Counted from the first letter of the stretch, positions 22,574 through 34,848 are shown. The stretch: 64,000 nt of DNA from Cylindrotheca closterium (GCA_933822405.4 CAKOGP040001947.1:124001-188000); one strand, 5' to 3'. The notes: generated by a model not told the origin, from the letters alone. Program-made: numbers and translations.

Positions 22574-25500
22574 ATGCAGAATAGCAACTGTAGCAGCAGT
22601 AGATCCATTAGATTGGACCAATCCTCAGATGGAGGATCGGCCAAAAGAAGTACCTCTTCGAATGGCGGTGCTGATTCATTATCTGGAGTCACAAATCAAA
22701 CGACAGTGACCATATCGATATCCGACAAATCTTCAGAGTCTGGAAGCTCATCTGCTCTAAACACAACAATAGGAGCAGGCAATAGCAGAAGGAGTAAACC
22801 CAAGTCGTCAACAGTCAGGGATTTCAGCAAGACAATTAGAGCAACATCGGATCATGTTCCACCTCTAGACTTTGATGCTGCGGGGTTGGTCAGCCGAGAC
22901 AAAGAATTAGCCACTTTGAAATCCTGCTACGACCGTCTGGTGAAGGATGGGGGGAAGGAATTTATACTGGTCGGAGGTCAGTCTGGATCGGGAAAGTCAA
23001 GCACAATCAGAAGCATTGAGAAGAACATGTCTGTGGAAGGATTGTTTGTGGAAGGCAAGTTCAATATGAATACCAGTAACGAACCTTATACTGGAGTGGC
23101 AAATGCATTTGGAGTCATGTGCCGCAAGATAATCGAAGCAGGATCGGAAACAATTGCCGACCTTCGACAGGATCTGCGAAAAGAACTGGGAGACAAGCCT
23201 GGAATGTTGGTGCAGCTGATTCCTGAACTAAATTACATCATGGCCGTCGATACTACAGACGACTCGAGCACGGAATCGATCGGGAGAGCAGACGAGGCGG
23301 AAGGTGGAGTCGATCGCCTGCGATTTGCATTTCGTGTGCTGACACAAGTCTTCAGCGCTGTATTTTCACCCTTGATCTTGTTCCTAGACGACCTTCATTG
23401 GGCGGACGTGTCATCACTTCAAGTGTTGGAGTATTTGATTTCCGACACTCAAAATGAGAATCCTCTCATGATCATTGGAAGCTACCGATCGGAGGAAGTA
23501 GATGAGAACAGTTTGCTTCACAACAAAATGGTAGCGCTGCGAGAGAAAACTGAAAAGTTTCAATTCCACATGTCCGAGCTGATGTTGGGAGTCTTCGGCC
23601 CGAGCGACATTGAAAAGGTGATCACAGCAGTATTACCATCATTAAGGGCCGATCACATAGTGAGCCTTGCTGCTTTGTGCCACAAGCGCACGCACGGCAA
23701 TCCATACTTTACAATCGAATTTATCAAGATGCTTCATTTCGAAGGGATGATGAAATTCGATAAAACAACGAAGACTTGGTCTTGGGATCTTTCAGAAATT
23801 GAAAACGAAACCATGTCGACTGCAAATGTAGTCGCCATGATGGAGCAATCTATGAGAAAGCTACCAGAGCAGGTCCAAGCACTACTACAGTGTGCCGCCT
23901 ATCTTGGATCGACGTTCAGTGAGCCAACGATCGAGCTCGTTTGGAGCGCTTATGGACGAAGGTTGGTGGACACAAGGACAAAACCTGTTTCATCTCTTCT
24001 TCCGCCTCTGGTCGCTGATAGCATCTTCGAGAAAGGTGAAAAGCAGCAGTATCGATGGACACACGACAAGCTTCAAGAAGCTGCACTTTCTCTGTCAGAT
24101 GCGCGACGAGGTACCTTTCAGTTGGACATTGGAAAAACCTTGTATTATGGACTCACTGAAGAGCAAGTGGAAGAAGACTTGTTTACGATCGTGGACCTTA
24201 TCAATAGTGGCAACGCTTTGAAGCGGCCAGAGTTTGCTGCCGTCAATCTTAGAGCGGCAGAAAAGGCGCGTGATATCTCGGCGTTTCAGGCTGCCAGCGA
24301 GTATGCTTTGGAGGGCATTAGCCTTTTGCAGGAAATCGACTGGATTCAGAACAAGTCGACGGCTCTAAGCCTATATACTATCGGAGCTGAAGCAGAACTC
24401 CTGCTTGGGAATGTTACAGCTGCTGAGGGGTACCGTGAGTTGGTGCTCTCTCGACATGACCTTTCGACACTTGAGATGCTACCGCTACAGATTGGCAAAG
24501 CCAAGGCATTGGGGGATGTTGAACTAAAGTCAAAGGAAGCACTGGAATACTGTCTCAGCTTATTGAAGAAACACGGCTGTCGTCTGACAAGGGTTCGGCA
24601 ATTGGCTTTTCCACAAGCTGTTGCAAGTCTGATTCGTACAGTGAAGAAGGCAAAGGCAAAGCCACAAAGTTTTTATGAGGAAATGGAGCCGTCCGAAAAC
24701 ACAAAACTAAAGTACATTGGGTACTTGCTTTCAAAAGTGACGTACAATGCATACACCGCTGGTGACATTCCAATGTATCTGCTGGCAACTGTAAAGCTAG
24801 TTGACATAACAATGGAGTTTGGTGCAAACGAGTTCTCAGCTACTGCCTTTACATTTTTGGGCATGATGTCAGTTATCGTGCTGCAAGATTACGAGGCCAT
24901 GGAACGGTTTGTAAATATTGCACTTGGGATGCTGAAGAAGTTTCGGGGAATGCATGCTGCAGAGTCCATCTTCGCCGGACACCAACTGGGTCTCTTTTGG
25001 GTGAAGCCACCCGAAATCGGCCGCGTCGCAGCGGAAAGAGCTATTTTGGAAGGCAGACGAATGGGTGACTTGGCGTTCACGTTGTGGTCCATTTTGCAAC
25101 GTGTTGTCTACCTCCCGTACATAACCGGGCGTCCAATCCATACAATCCTGGAAGGCTGTTCCAATGTCTTGGCCGAGTTTGAAGAGAGCAAGGGTGAGTG
25201 AGATGTTGTATGGTACCTCTTTGCTCTGTCAATCGTGACTTACAATGATTTTCTCTTTCAAAATATCAAAATGTCATCTAGCCGGCGCGAATATACTAAG
25301 CCTCAAGATCCACTATCAGATGCTGGTGAATTTGAGCGAGTCTTCGTGTGAAAATCCAAGTTGGCGCTTTGGCACAATATACACCGATACAAAGGAAGAT
25401 CACGAGGGGAATCTTATTCATTTGGGTGAGATCATAGTCGTAGAAGGGGAACTCGTTTTCTGGAACAAAATCAGCGAAGACTGCGAGGTCAGTGCCGAAC

Positions 25501-25976
25501 GAGCGCTTCAGATCGGAGAGACTCATGCAAAGATCACTCCAGCCAACTTTTGGAACCAAATTGAGTCGTTTCATCGAGCAGTTGCTCTCTATGCGGCTGC
25601 AATCAAAACGAAAAAAAGCAAATACAAGCGCGCAGCAAACAAGATCAGAAAAAGAATGGCCGCCTTGGCGAAATATGAGAATACTACCATCCAGTACTTT
25701 TTTATGTTTCTAACGGCGGAGCATCTTGTATTGCAAAGGAAGCACATAGAGGCCAAGTTGAAGTATGAGCAAGCTCTGGAAGCAGTGGGAAAGCTGGGAC
25801 ACCTTCACCACCTCGGGCTTTTCTATGAGAGGTATTCAGATTTTCTTCGGCTGGAACTGAATCTAGAGACAGAGTCTAGGTACCGATTGGAACAAGCAAT
25901 AGGATACTATAGGGATTGGGGAGCGGTTCACAAGACGAAAGCCTTAGAATCAAAAATGAAACTCAACAGATCATGA
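22574..25976 (+). CDS. STAND ATPase paralogue 4
   Basis: Exons 22574-25193 and 25282-25976 join in phase to 1104 residues; the start ATG 22574 is preceded by an A-rich context. Walker A is GGQSGSGKS. Walker B carries His for Gln (LILFLDDLHWAD), and the preceding GLVSRDKEL has Ser where all other copies have Gly (GLVGRD). IGSYRSEEVDEN is intact. The helical region follows with YTIGAEAELLLGN, and the C-terminus extends a few residues past the family ALESRL position (ALESKMKLNRS). A single intron (25194-25281, 88 bp) sits at the intron-2 position; intron 1 is absent. Divergence is uniform along its length. Function is as for paralogue 1 and equally inferential. Confidence 0.85.
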
Positions 25977-26486
25977 AAATACAGTATCAATGTGGAGGGA
26001 TTCATAAGATTGTACTAAATAAGTCACCATCGTCCTTGTTGTTTAGAATTCTTCCCTTGTGTATGGAAGAAAGAAAGTCGACCACAGTGGCTTTTCTCGT
26101 GGAACAAGATGAGTAAAACAAGAAACTGTGAGATCATAGGCTTGACGAGTTTGACGGTGTAAATAGTGCGACTATAAATAAATTATCGGAATCTCTTTTA
26201 TATATGTGCGAACAGAAAAAGCGAGACTCTTTGGCTGTACCGGTACGGTAACCCCCGAAATCACTTATAATATATATTGTCTGTTGTCAAGTAAGATGTG
26301 GAATAGCGACGATGTGATTTTCGATTTAGGGCTCGCGTTTGAAGCTCCGCGTATTGAAATATTCAGTGGTAAGAAAGCTCGGCTGCACCGTCACAAACAT
26401 GATATATTCTATTGCAACGAAAATCCATATTTTGCACCCATTCAGACAACTTCCTACCGGTAGCCACAAACAGCCAAAACCAAACC
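25977..26486. other. Intergenic region between paralogues 4 and 5
   Basis: About 510 bp with no supported gene. The frame of paralogue 5 is open upstream to a TTG at 26412, but its first ATG is at 26487. The last ~35 bases (CAGCCAAAACCAAACCATG) are homologous to the region just upstream of paralogues 2 and 6. Confidence 0.5.
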
Positions 26487-29400
26487 ATGAGAATGGAGGA
26501 GAGCGAAGATGATAAAGAGGAGCACGAATATTTAATAGACAGTGACTCTGTCATCCATTCAGCCGATGAATCGTCAAAGAAAAGCACGCCTTGGAGCAAC
26601 CGATCTATGACAAACAGTGAAATTACAACAGCAACCACGGTGACCGTGTCAGTCTCGGCGGGGACCCCAGTGTCTAGAAGATCTATCAGCCACAGCATTA
26701 GAAAGTCCAAATCAGATACAGGAAGGGGATTCAAGACAGCGTCGAACGTTCCCCCTCTGGACTTTGGTGCTGCTGGGTTGGTCGGTCGGGATGACGAAAT
26801 AGATGCTTTGAAATCCTCCCATGATCGCCTTGTAAAAGGAGGAAAGAAGGAACTGATTCTGGTTGGAGGCCAGTCCGGGGTCGGAAAGTCAAGCGTCATC
26901 AGAAGCATAAAAAATGATGTCTTAGTAGAAGGATTATTCGTGGAAGGCAATTCGATATGAATACCAGTAACGAACCTTACTCTGGAGTGGCAGAAGCCTT
27001 TGGTATCATATGCCGAACGATCAAGGAGGCAGGACCCGAGGCGATTGCGGACTTACAGCATGATCTACGGAAAGAGCTGGGGGACAAGCCTGGAATGTTG
27101 GTTCAACTTATTCCTGAACTCCATGAAATCATGGAAGTCGAGACTGCCGACGAAACATCCGTTGGATCGATCGATAGAGCGGACGAGACGGAAGGTGGAG
27201 TCGACCGCCTAAGATTTGCATTTCGAGTGCTGACGCGAGTTTTCAGCTCTCTTTTCTCTCCCCTAGTCTTGTTCCTGGACGACCTTCAGTGGGCGGACGT
27301 GTCATCTCTTCAAGTGTTGGAGTACTTGATTCTGGACAAGGAAAACGAGAATCCTCTTATGGTCATTGGAAGCTATCGATCAGAGGAAGTAGATGAAAAC
27401 AGTACTCTCCACAACAAAATGTTAGGGTTTCGAGAAAAGACCGACAAGTTTCAATTTCGCATGACCGAGCTGACGATCGAATCGTTCAGCTCCAATGACA
27501 TTGAAAAGGTCGTAACAGCAGTATTGCCATCATTCCGAGCCGACCATATAATTGGGCTTGCTTCTTTATGTCATCAGCGAACCCTTGGCAATCCATTCTT
27601 TACAATCGAATTTCTAAGGATGCTTCATTTCGAAGGGATGCTGGCATTCGACCACAAAACGAAGACTTGGTCTTGGAACCTATCAGATATCGAAAAAAAG
27701 ACCATGTCCACTGCGAATGTCGTCGTCATGCTGGAGCAACAAATGAGAAAGCTTCCAAAGCAAATGCAAGCACTACTGCAATGCGCCGCCTACCTCGGAT
27801 CGTCCTTCAGCGAAGCGACAATCGATCTTGTTTGGAGTGTCTATGGACGCAGGTTGGTGGAGGAAAGAATCGAACTGACGTCATCTCTTCTCCCACTTAT
27901 CGTAGCTGACAGCATCTTCGAGAAAGGCGAAAAGCAGCAGTATCGATGGACACACGACAAGCTACAAGAAGCAGCACTGTCTCTCTCAGATATGCGTCGA
28001 AGCACCTTTCAGTTGGACATTGGAAAAACGTTGTACTATGGACTCACTCAAGATCAAGTTGAAGAAGACTTGTTTACGATCGTTGATCTCATCAACAATG
28101 GTAACACCTTAAAGCTCCCAGAATTTGCATCCGTTAACCTGAGAGCAGCGGAAAAAGCCCGCGAAATCGCAGCATTTCAAGCTTGTAGAGACTACATAGC
28201 TGAAGGAATTAGTCTCTTGCAAGAAAAGGATTGGATTCAAAACAAGTCGACGGCTTTGAGTTTGTATACTATTGGGGCTGAAGCAGAACTCGTTCTTGGC
28301 AATGTCGATACCGCTAAGCGATACTGGGAGACTGTGCTATCCCGCTCAGACCTGTCGACACTCGAAATGCTTCCTCTGCAGATCGTGAAAGCCAAGGCAT
28401 TGGGTGATGTTGAGCTGAAGTCGAGGGAAGCACTGGAATATTGTCTCAGACTACTGAATAGTCATGGCTACCGACTGGCAATGGTTAGAAAGTTGGCGTA
28501 CCCACAAGCAGTTGCAAGTTTCATTCGTACCATGAAGAAGGCCAAGGCAAAACCTAACAGCTTCTACGAATCCATGGTAGCTTCTCATGACAAGAAGCAG
28601 AAATACATGGGCTACCTACTTTCGAAAGCGGCATACAATGCATACGCCGCTGGTGATATTGCAATGTACCTACTGTCAACTACAAGATTGGTAGAGTTGA
28701 CTATGGAGACTGGTGCGAACGAGTTTTCGGCTACTGCCTTCACATTTTTGGGCGTTCTATCCATCATCGTGCTTAAGGATTACGAGGCGATGGAACGTTT
28801 TCAAAATATTGCCTACGGGATGTTGGGAAAGTTTCGGGGAATGCATAATGCGGAGACGGTCTTTGTTGGCTCCCAAATGGGTCTCTTTTGGGTAAAACCC
28901 CTTGAAATCGGCCCTGGGATGGCTGAAAAGGCCATCCTAGCAGGCAGGAGAGAAGGTGACTTAGTTTACACACTGTGGTCCATTATGCAAGATGTTGTAT
29001 ACGTTCCGTATTCAACAGGGCGTCCGATTGAGTCGATTCTGCAAGGTTGTTCTCACATCTTGGCTGAATTTGAAGAGAGCAAGGGTGAGTTATGGCTACT
29101 GCGATATGTGGTTTGGCACCATTTCACTTTATTTGTTGTGACTTACATTTTTGCCCATTTCGCAATACTGTATCTAGCTGGGGCCCAGATGCTAAGCCAT
29201 AAGATCCACCACCAGATGCTCGTGAATCTCATAGACCCATCTTGTGAAAATCCAAATGTCCACATTGGCAAAATATACACCAATACGGAGGATCACAAGG
29301 GAAACCTGCTTCATTTGGGAGAGACGATAGTGGTAGAAGGAGAACTCGCTTTCTGGCACGAAGAGTACGAGGTCAGTGCTAATCGTGCGCTAAAGGTAGG

Positions 29401-29845
29401 CGAGACCCACGCAAAGACAAGCCCAGCCATTTATTTGAACCAGATTGAATCATTTCATCGTGCAGTTGCTCTGTACGCTGCCGCCATCAAAACGAAGAAG
29501 GGCAAGTACAAGCGCGCGGCAAATAAGATCAGAAAGAGAATGGCCACTTTGGCGAAATATGAGAATACCACCATCCAGTACTACTTTATGTTTCTAACAG
29601 CGGAGCATCTTACGTTGCAGAAGAAGCCAAAACAGGCAAGGTTGAAGTATGAGCAAGCCCTTGAAGCGGTAGGAAAATTGGGTCATCTCCATCATCTCGG
29701 ACTGTTCAATGAACATTATTCAGATTTCCTTCGACGGGAACTCTCGCTACAGAAAGAATCAAGGTATCGATTGGAACAAGCAATCGGATACTATGGGGAG
29801 TGGGGGGCTGTTCATAAGGTGAAAGCTTTGGAATCTAAACTATAG
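26487..29845 (+). pseudogene. STAND ATPase paralogue 5, one-base frameshift
   Basis: Compared with the paralogues, one G is missing near 26950 (VEGLFVEGN in place of VEGLFVEGK|FDMNTS). The frame therefore breaks between Walker A (GGQSGVGKS, in the first segment) and FDMNTSNEP, where the second open segment starts at 26957. All of the remaining protein is open to TAG 29843-29845, including Walker B LVLFLDDLQWAD and the TPR-like region. The intron at the intron-2 position (29085-29177, 93 bp) has a multiple-of-three length and no in-frame stop, so retained and spliced forms would both stay open. The central ~1.8 kb is nearly identical to paralogue 6. The state could be a recent pseudogene, an assembly error, or an allele. 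Everything else is intact, so the lesion, if real, is young. Confidence 0.8.
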
Positions 29846-30308
29846 ATTGAAATATTTGATCTAACGATGCAAAAGTGTATGCCCCTCCGATGGCTGGGTG
29901 CCTCCCGTTCGTGGCAATTCCCTCTATTCACCCTTTTCACCCTTTGTGTCTCCTCTCATCAGCGTTCTTGGAGAAAAATACGCGATGGAACACCAAACGA
30001 TATCCATTGTCTTCACCTTCTATCCACGATAAAGGTATGTTTATTCGTCTAGAGGGGACGTACAGACGTGCAATCAATGGGTATACTGTACGTTTCAGCT
30101 AGTACAGGTAGTGCGTGCGCTAAGTTTTGCTTCTCTTTATTTTTACGATAGGAATTTTGTTCAAAAATGTCCAAAAGCACGCCCAATCGATCGGTATCCT
30201 TCGTTTCCACCATATTTGACAGTGAAAAAGAGTGTAAATCCTAGAGAACATACCGGTAGAGAATTACGTATTATTATTTTATTAGAATTTATTCCGTTTC
30301 TATATTTA
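29846..30308. other. Intergenic region between convergent paralogues 5 and 6
   Basis: 463 bp between two 3' ends. No gene or recognised repeat; it is AT-rich towards 30265-30315. Confidence 0.5.
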
Positions 30309-33300
30309 TTAGTATGTGATTTTAAGCTCGAAAGCCAGAGCTTTCGCCTTGTGAACAGCTCCCCATTCTCTATAGTATCTAATTGCTTGTTCCAACCGAT
30401 ACCTTGATTCTCTCCCTAGCGAAAGATCCCGACGAAGTATATATGAATAGCGCTCATTAAACAACCCGAGATGATGAAGGTGGCCCAACTTTCCCACTGC
30501 TTCCAGTGCTTGCTCATACTTCAACTTCGCCTCTTCGTACTTCTTCATCAATAAAAGATGCTCCGCCGTTAGAAACATACAGTAGTACTGGATGGTTGTG
30601 TTGCCATATTGCGCCAACTTCGCAATTCTCCTTCTGATCTTGTTTGCCGCGCGTTTGTATTTGGCATTCTTCGTTTTGATTGCGGCAGCATACAAGGCGA
30701 CCGCTCGATGAAATGACTCTATCTGGTTCAAAAAGTTGGCAGGACCTAGCTTTGCGTGGATCTCGCCAATCTTTAGCGCGCGCTTAGCACTGACTTCGTA
30801 GTCTTCGTGCCAGAACACGAGTTCTCCTTCTGCGACAACCTTATCTGCCAAATGAATGAGATTATCCGTGTGATCTTCCTTTGTATCGGAATACAATTGG
30901 CCAACGAGCAAACATGGATTTTCACAAGAGGGGTCGCTCAAATTCAGAGCCATCTGGTAATAGGTCTTGATGCTTAAGATATTGGCCTCATTTTTTATCT
31001 CTTCACTTTCAGCCAAATTGTTGGGACATCCTTCCAAGATTGAATGGAGTGGTCGCCCTGTCGTGTATGGGAGGGCGTACACATCTAAGCAGCATGTAAA
31101 GTGGCGATAAATGTTGAGAGGATATCATGCCTTATATTTTCGCACAGAAGTCCAATGACGCTTAAACTTACAGAGGGAAATGGACCAAGCGGTATACATC
31201 AAATCGCCTTCCCTTCTTCCTGCTAAGATGGCCTCCTCAGCCATCGCCCAACCGCTTTCTAGTGGTTTCACCCAAAAGAGACCCATTAGGTTGCTAACGA
31301 AGATCGTCTCCGCATTATGCATTCCCCGAAACTTTCCCAACATCCGGAGGGCAATATTTTGAAAACGTTCCATCGCCTCGTAATCCTTAAGCACGATGAT
31401 GGACATGACGCCCAAAAATGTGAAGGCAGTAGCCGAAAACTCGTTCGCACCAGTCTCCATAGTCAACTCTACCAATCTTGTAGTTGACAGTAGGTACATT
31501 GCAATATCACCAGCGGCGTATGCATTGTATGCCGCTTTCGAAAGTAGGTAGCCCATGTATTTCTGCTTCTTGTCATGAGAAGCTACCATGGATTCGTAGA
31601 AGCTGTTAGGTTTTGCCTTGGCCTTCTTCATGGTACGAATGAAACTTGCAACTGCTTGTGGGTACGCCAACTTTCTAACCATTGCCAGTCGGTAGCCATG
31701 ACTATTCAGTAGTCTGAGACAATATTCCAGTGCTTCCCTCGACTTCAGCTCAACATCACCCAATGCCTTGGCTTTCACGATCTGCAGAGGAAGCATTTCG
31801 AGTGTCGACAGGTCTGAGCGGGATAGCACAGTCTCCCAGTATCGCTTAGCGGTATCGACATTGCCAAGAACGAGTTCTGCTTCAGCCCCAATAGTATACA
31901 AACTCAAAGCCGTCGACTTGTTTTGAATCCAATCCTTTTCTTGCAAGAGACTAATTCCTTCAGCTATGTAGTCTCTACAAGCTTGAAATGCTGCGATTTC
32001 GCGGGCTTTTTCCGCTGCTCTCAGGTTAACGGATGCAAATTCTGGGAGCTTTAAGGTGTTACCATTGTTGATGAGATCAACGATCGTAAACAAGTCTTCT
32101 TCAACTTGATCTTGAGTGAGTCCATAGTACAACGTTTTTCCAATGTCCAACTGAAAGGTGCTTCGACGCATATCTGAGAGAGACAGTGCTGCTTCTTGTA
32201 GCTTGTCGTGTGTCCATCGATACTGCTGCTTTTCGCCTTTCTCGAAGATGCTGTCAGCTACGATAAGTGGGAGAAGAGATGACGTCAGTTCGATTCTTTC
32301 CTCCACCAACCTGCGTCCATAGACACTCCAAACAAGATCGATTGTCGCTTCGCTGAAGGACGATCCGAGGTAGGCGGCGCATTGCAGTAGTGCTTGCATT
32401 TGCTTTGGAAGCTTTCTCATTTGTTGCTCCAGCATGACGACGACATTCGCAGTGGACATGGTCTTTTTTTCGATATCTGATAGGTTCCAAGACCAAGTCT
32501 TCGTTTTGTGGTCGAATGCCAGCATCCCTTCGAAATGAAGCATCCTTAGAAATTCGATTGTAAAGAATGGATTGCCAAGGGTTCGCTGATGACATAAAGA
32601 AGCAAGCCCAATTATATGGTCGGCTCGGAATGATGGCAATACTGCTGTTACGACCTTTTCAATGTCATTGGAGCTGAACGATTCGATCGTCAGCTCGGTC
32701 ATGCGAAATTGAAACTTGTCGGTCTTTTCTCGAAACCCTAACATTTTGTTGTGGAGAGTACTGTTTTCATCTACTTCCTCTGATCGATAGCTTCCAATGA
32801 CCATAAGAGGATTCTCGTTTTCCTTGTCCAGAATCAAGTACTCCAACACTTGAAGAGATGACACGTCCGCCCACTGAAGGTCGTCCAGGAACAAGACTAG
32901 GGGAGAGAAAAGAGAGCTGAAAACTCGCGTCAGCACTCGAAATGCAAATCTTAGGCGGTCGACTCCACCTTCCGTCTCGTCCGCTCTATCGATCGATCCA
33001 ACGGATGTTTCGTCGGCAGTCTCGACTTCCATGATTTCATGGAGTTCAGGAATAAGTTGAACCAACATTCCAGGCTTGTCCCCCAGCTCTTTCCGTAGAT
33101 CATGCTGTAAGTCCGCAATTGCCTCGGGTCCTGCCTCCTTGATCGTTCGGCATATGATACCAAAGGCTTCTGCCACTCCAGAGTAAGGTTCGTTACTGGT
33201 ATTCATATCGAACTTGCCTTCCACGAATAATCCTTCTACTAAGACATCATTTTTTATGCTTCTGATGACGCTTGACTTTCCGACCCCGGACTGGCCTCCA

Positions 33301-33671
33301 ACCAGAATCAGTTCCTTCTTTCCTCCTTTTCGAAGGCGATCATGGGAGGATTTCAAAGCATCTATTTCGTCATCCCGACCGACCAACCCAGCAGCACCAA
33401 AGTCCAGAGGGGGAACGTTCGACGCTGTCTTGAATCCCCTTCCTGTATCTGATTTGAATTTTCGAATGCTTGCATTGCCGCTCTTGATTAATCTAGACCC
33501 TGTTTTTTCGGCCGAGATTGACACGATCACCGTTGCTTCTTTTGCAAGATTAATTATCTCACTGTGTGCCAAAGGTCCTGTTTTCTTTGACGATTCTTCG
33601 GCAGGAAGGATGACGGAATTGCTGCCTCTTAAATAGGCGCCTTCTTCTTTATAATCTTCGCGCTCTGCCAT
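30309..33671 (-). CDS. STAND ATPase paralogue 6
   Basis: Exons 33671-31172 and 31084-30309 join in phase to 1091 residues. The frame is open to a TTG at 33704, but the first ATG is 33671. Walker A GGQSGVGKS, Walker B LVLFLDDLQWAD and IGSYRSEEVDEN are intact. The intron (31085-31171, 87 bp) lies exactly at the intron-1 position of paralogue 1, within the codon after WSISL. The intron-2 position is uninterrupted (ESEEIKNEANILS), the reverse of paralogues 2-5. The C-terminus differs from the family ending (ALAFELKITY instead of ALESRL). Most of the first exon is near-identical to paralogues 2 and 5, with conversion-like boundaries. The upstream region shares a repeat with the paralogue 2 promoter. 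Confidence 0.85.
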
Positions 33672-33728
33672 CTTCGTGGTTTGGTTTTGGCTTTTTGGCT
33701 TCAAATAGTTTCACGGATTGCAAAAATA

Positions 33729-33985
33729 ATAATGCCATGTTGGGATTTTTGGCTGTCCTCTCTGGGCGCGGTCTTTCCTGTTTCCGGTAGTCTTTTATGT
33801 GAAAATGACCTGCAAGAGCTTATGGACCTAAAGTATTATTGGCTACAAATCACGGGTCCTGCTCGATTCCAGTTTCGCGTACTCCTGCTTAGATTAGAAT
33901 GCCATCTTGGGATTTCCGGTTGTCCTCCGGGCGGACTTTCTTGTTTCCGGTACGAACCAGGTAGTCTTCTGAAAACGAGCCATAT
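33729..33985 (+). repeat. Promoter-associated repeats upstream of paralogue 6
   Basis: Two copies of the element described at 10413-10490: 33729-33810 and 33898-33985 (each with GCCATsTTGGGATTT, a GGGCG core, TTTCCGGTA and a GAAAA end). A shorter third piece is at 34041-34095. The first copy is in the same position relative to the start codon as in paralogue 2. Confidence 0.7.
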
Positions 33986-34264
33986 TTTAATTATTATTTG
34001 TTTGTTTTTTTGGGGATACAAAAAAGAGTCATCGCAGGCGAACTGCCATCTTGGGATTTCTAGACTTGAGCGGACTTCCATTTTTTCCCTCTGAAATTGC
34101 CGATATACAGGCCAAAAGTTCGCACAAAATGTCCCAATTGAGCGCACACGACATTGCCCTCGTACATCGGAACACGACAACATCGGTCCAACAGTCTTTT
34201 GGCCCTATACTGGTCCCGAACTTGATTAAAGTCCAAAGATTCGTCGCTTGATCAGACAAGTGAG

Positions 34265-34500
34265 TCTTATTTTCGACGATTCATTCATCGGCTGAAAGGA
34301 CGCGAGAGTCATTTCCCTCCTGTCAAAGTTGAACTTGAAGAAATCAAGAAGACATCATATGGGTTGAAATAACCTGTCAGAAGTTTCATGGGCAATCCTT
34401 GAGGGCGAGCCTCCAGGACGAGCAGCCACGCGGCGTCTTCTTCTTCGTCTTCGTCTTGTAATCTGGCGGAGGAAGGAGCGAATTCCAATCTCATGGTTTG
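34265..34500 (-). pseudogene. Relic of a STAND ATPase 5' end
   Basis: On the - strand the bases before and after ATG 34494 read NSTNQTMRLE, matching NSQNQTMRME of paralogue 5. Further on, 34270-34330 matches the paralogue 2 and 6 coding region around the DESSK codons (TTTCGACGATTCATTCATCGG against TTTGACGATTCATCGG). Nothing downstream resembles the P-loop. It is a truncated N-terminal fragment; the small frame 34309-34545 should not be taken as a gene. Confidence 0.6.
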
Positions 34501-34751
34501 ATTTGTGCTGTTTATTTGCAACCGGGCCGATAGGAAGTTCGACATTTGAATTCAATGCTCGTACTTTTACAACAGAAGAATATTTTACTGAATCTCACCC
34601 AGCACCGTACTTCTTGCTGTGACCAGCATCGTCATGACCAAAAACTTCAACATCAATGTCCATGATTTTGCAACAATTGGTTGTATTGTCGTGCATCCTT
34701 CTACATGCGCAAATTGACATTTCTACAACAAGAACATGACATGAATAGGGC

Positions 34752-34848
34752 GATCAAGGAGTAGGCTACAGCAATACAGGTAGGAGGAGGCAGCAGCCGT
34801 GCCGCTTTTCATCCGCAGGTAGTAAAGGCTCTGGAATCGAGACTGTAA
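34752..34848 (+). pseudogene. Relic of a STAND ATPase 3' end
   Basis: The last codons VKALESRL-stop (34822-34848) match the C-terminus of paralogues 1 and 2. The upstream bases align loosely with the region encoding QAIGYYREWGAVHK and contain an in-frame stop. Orientation is opposite to the 5' relic at 34265-34500, so this is not the other end of the same collinear copy. Confidence 0.5.

Noticed and set aside
34309..34555. Small - strand frames with DEDEEED run
   Set aside because: Only the first codons match the STAND family; treated as a truncated relic instead of a gene.
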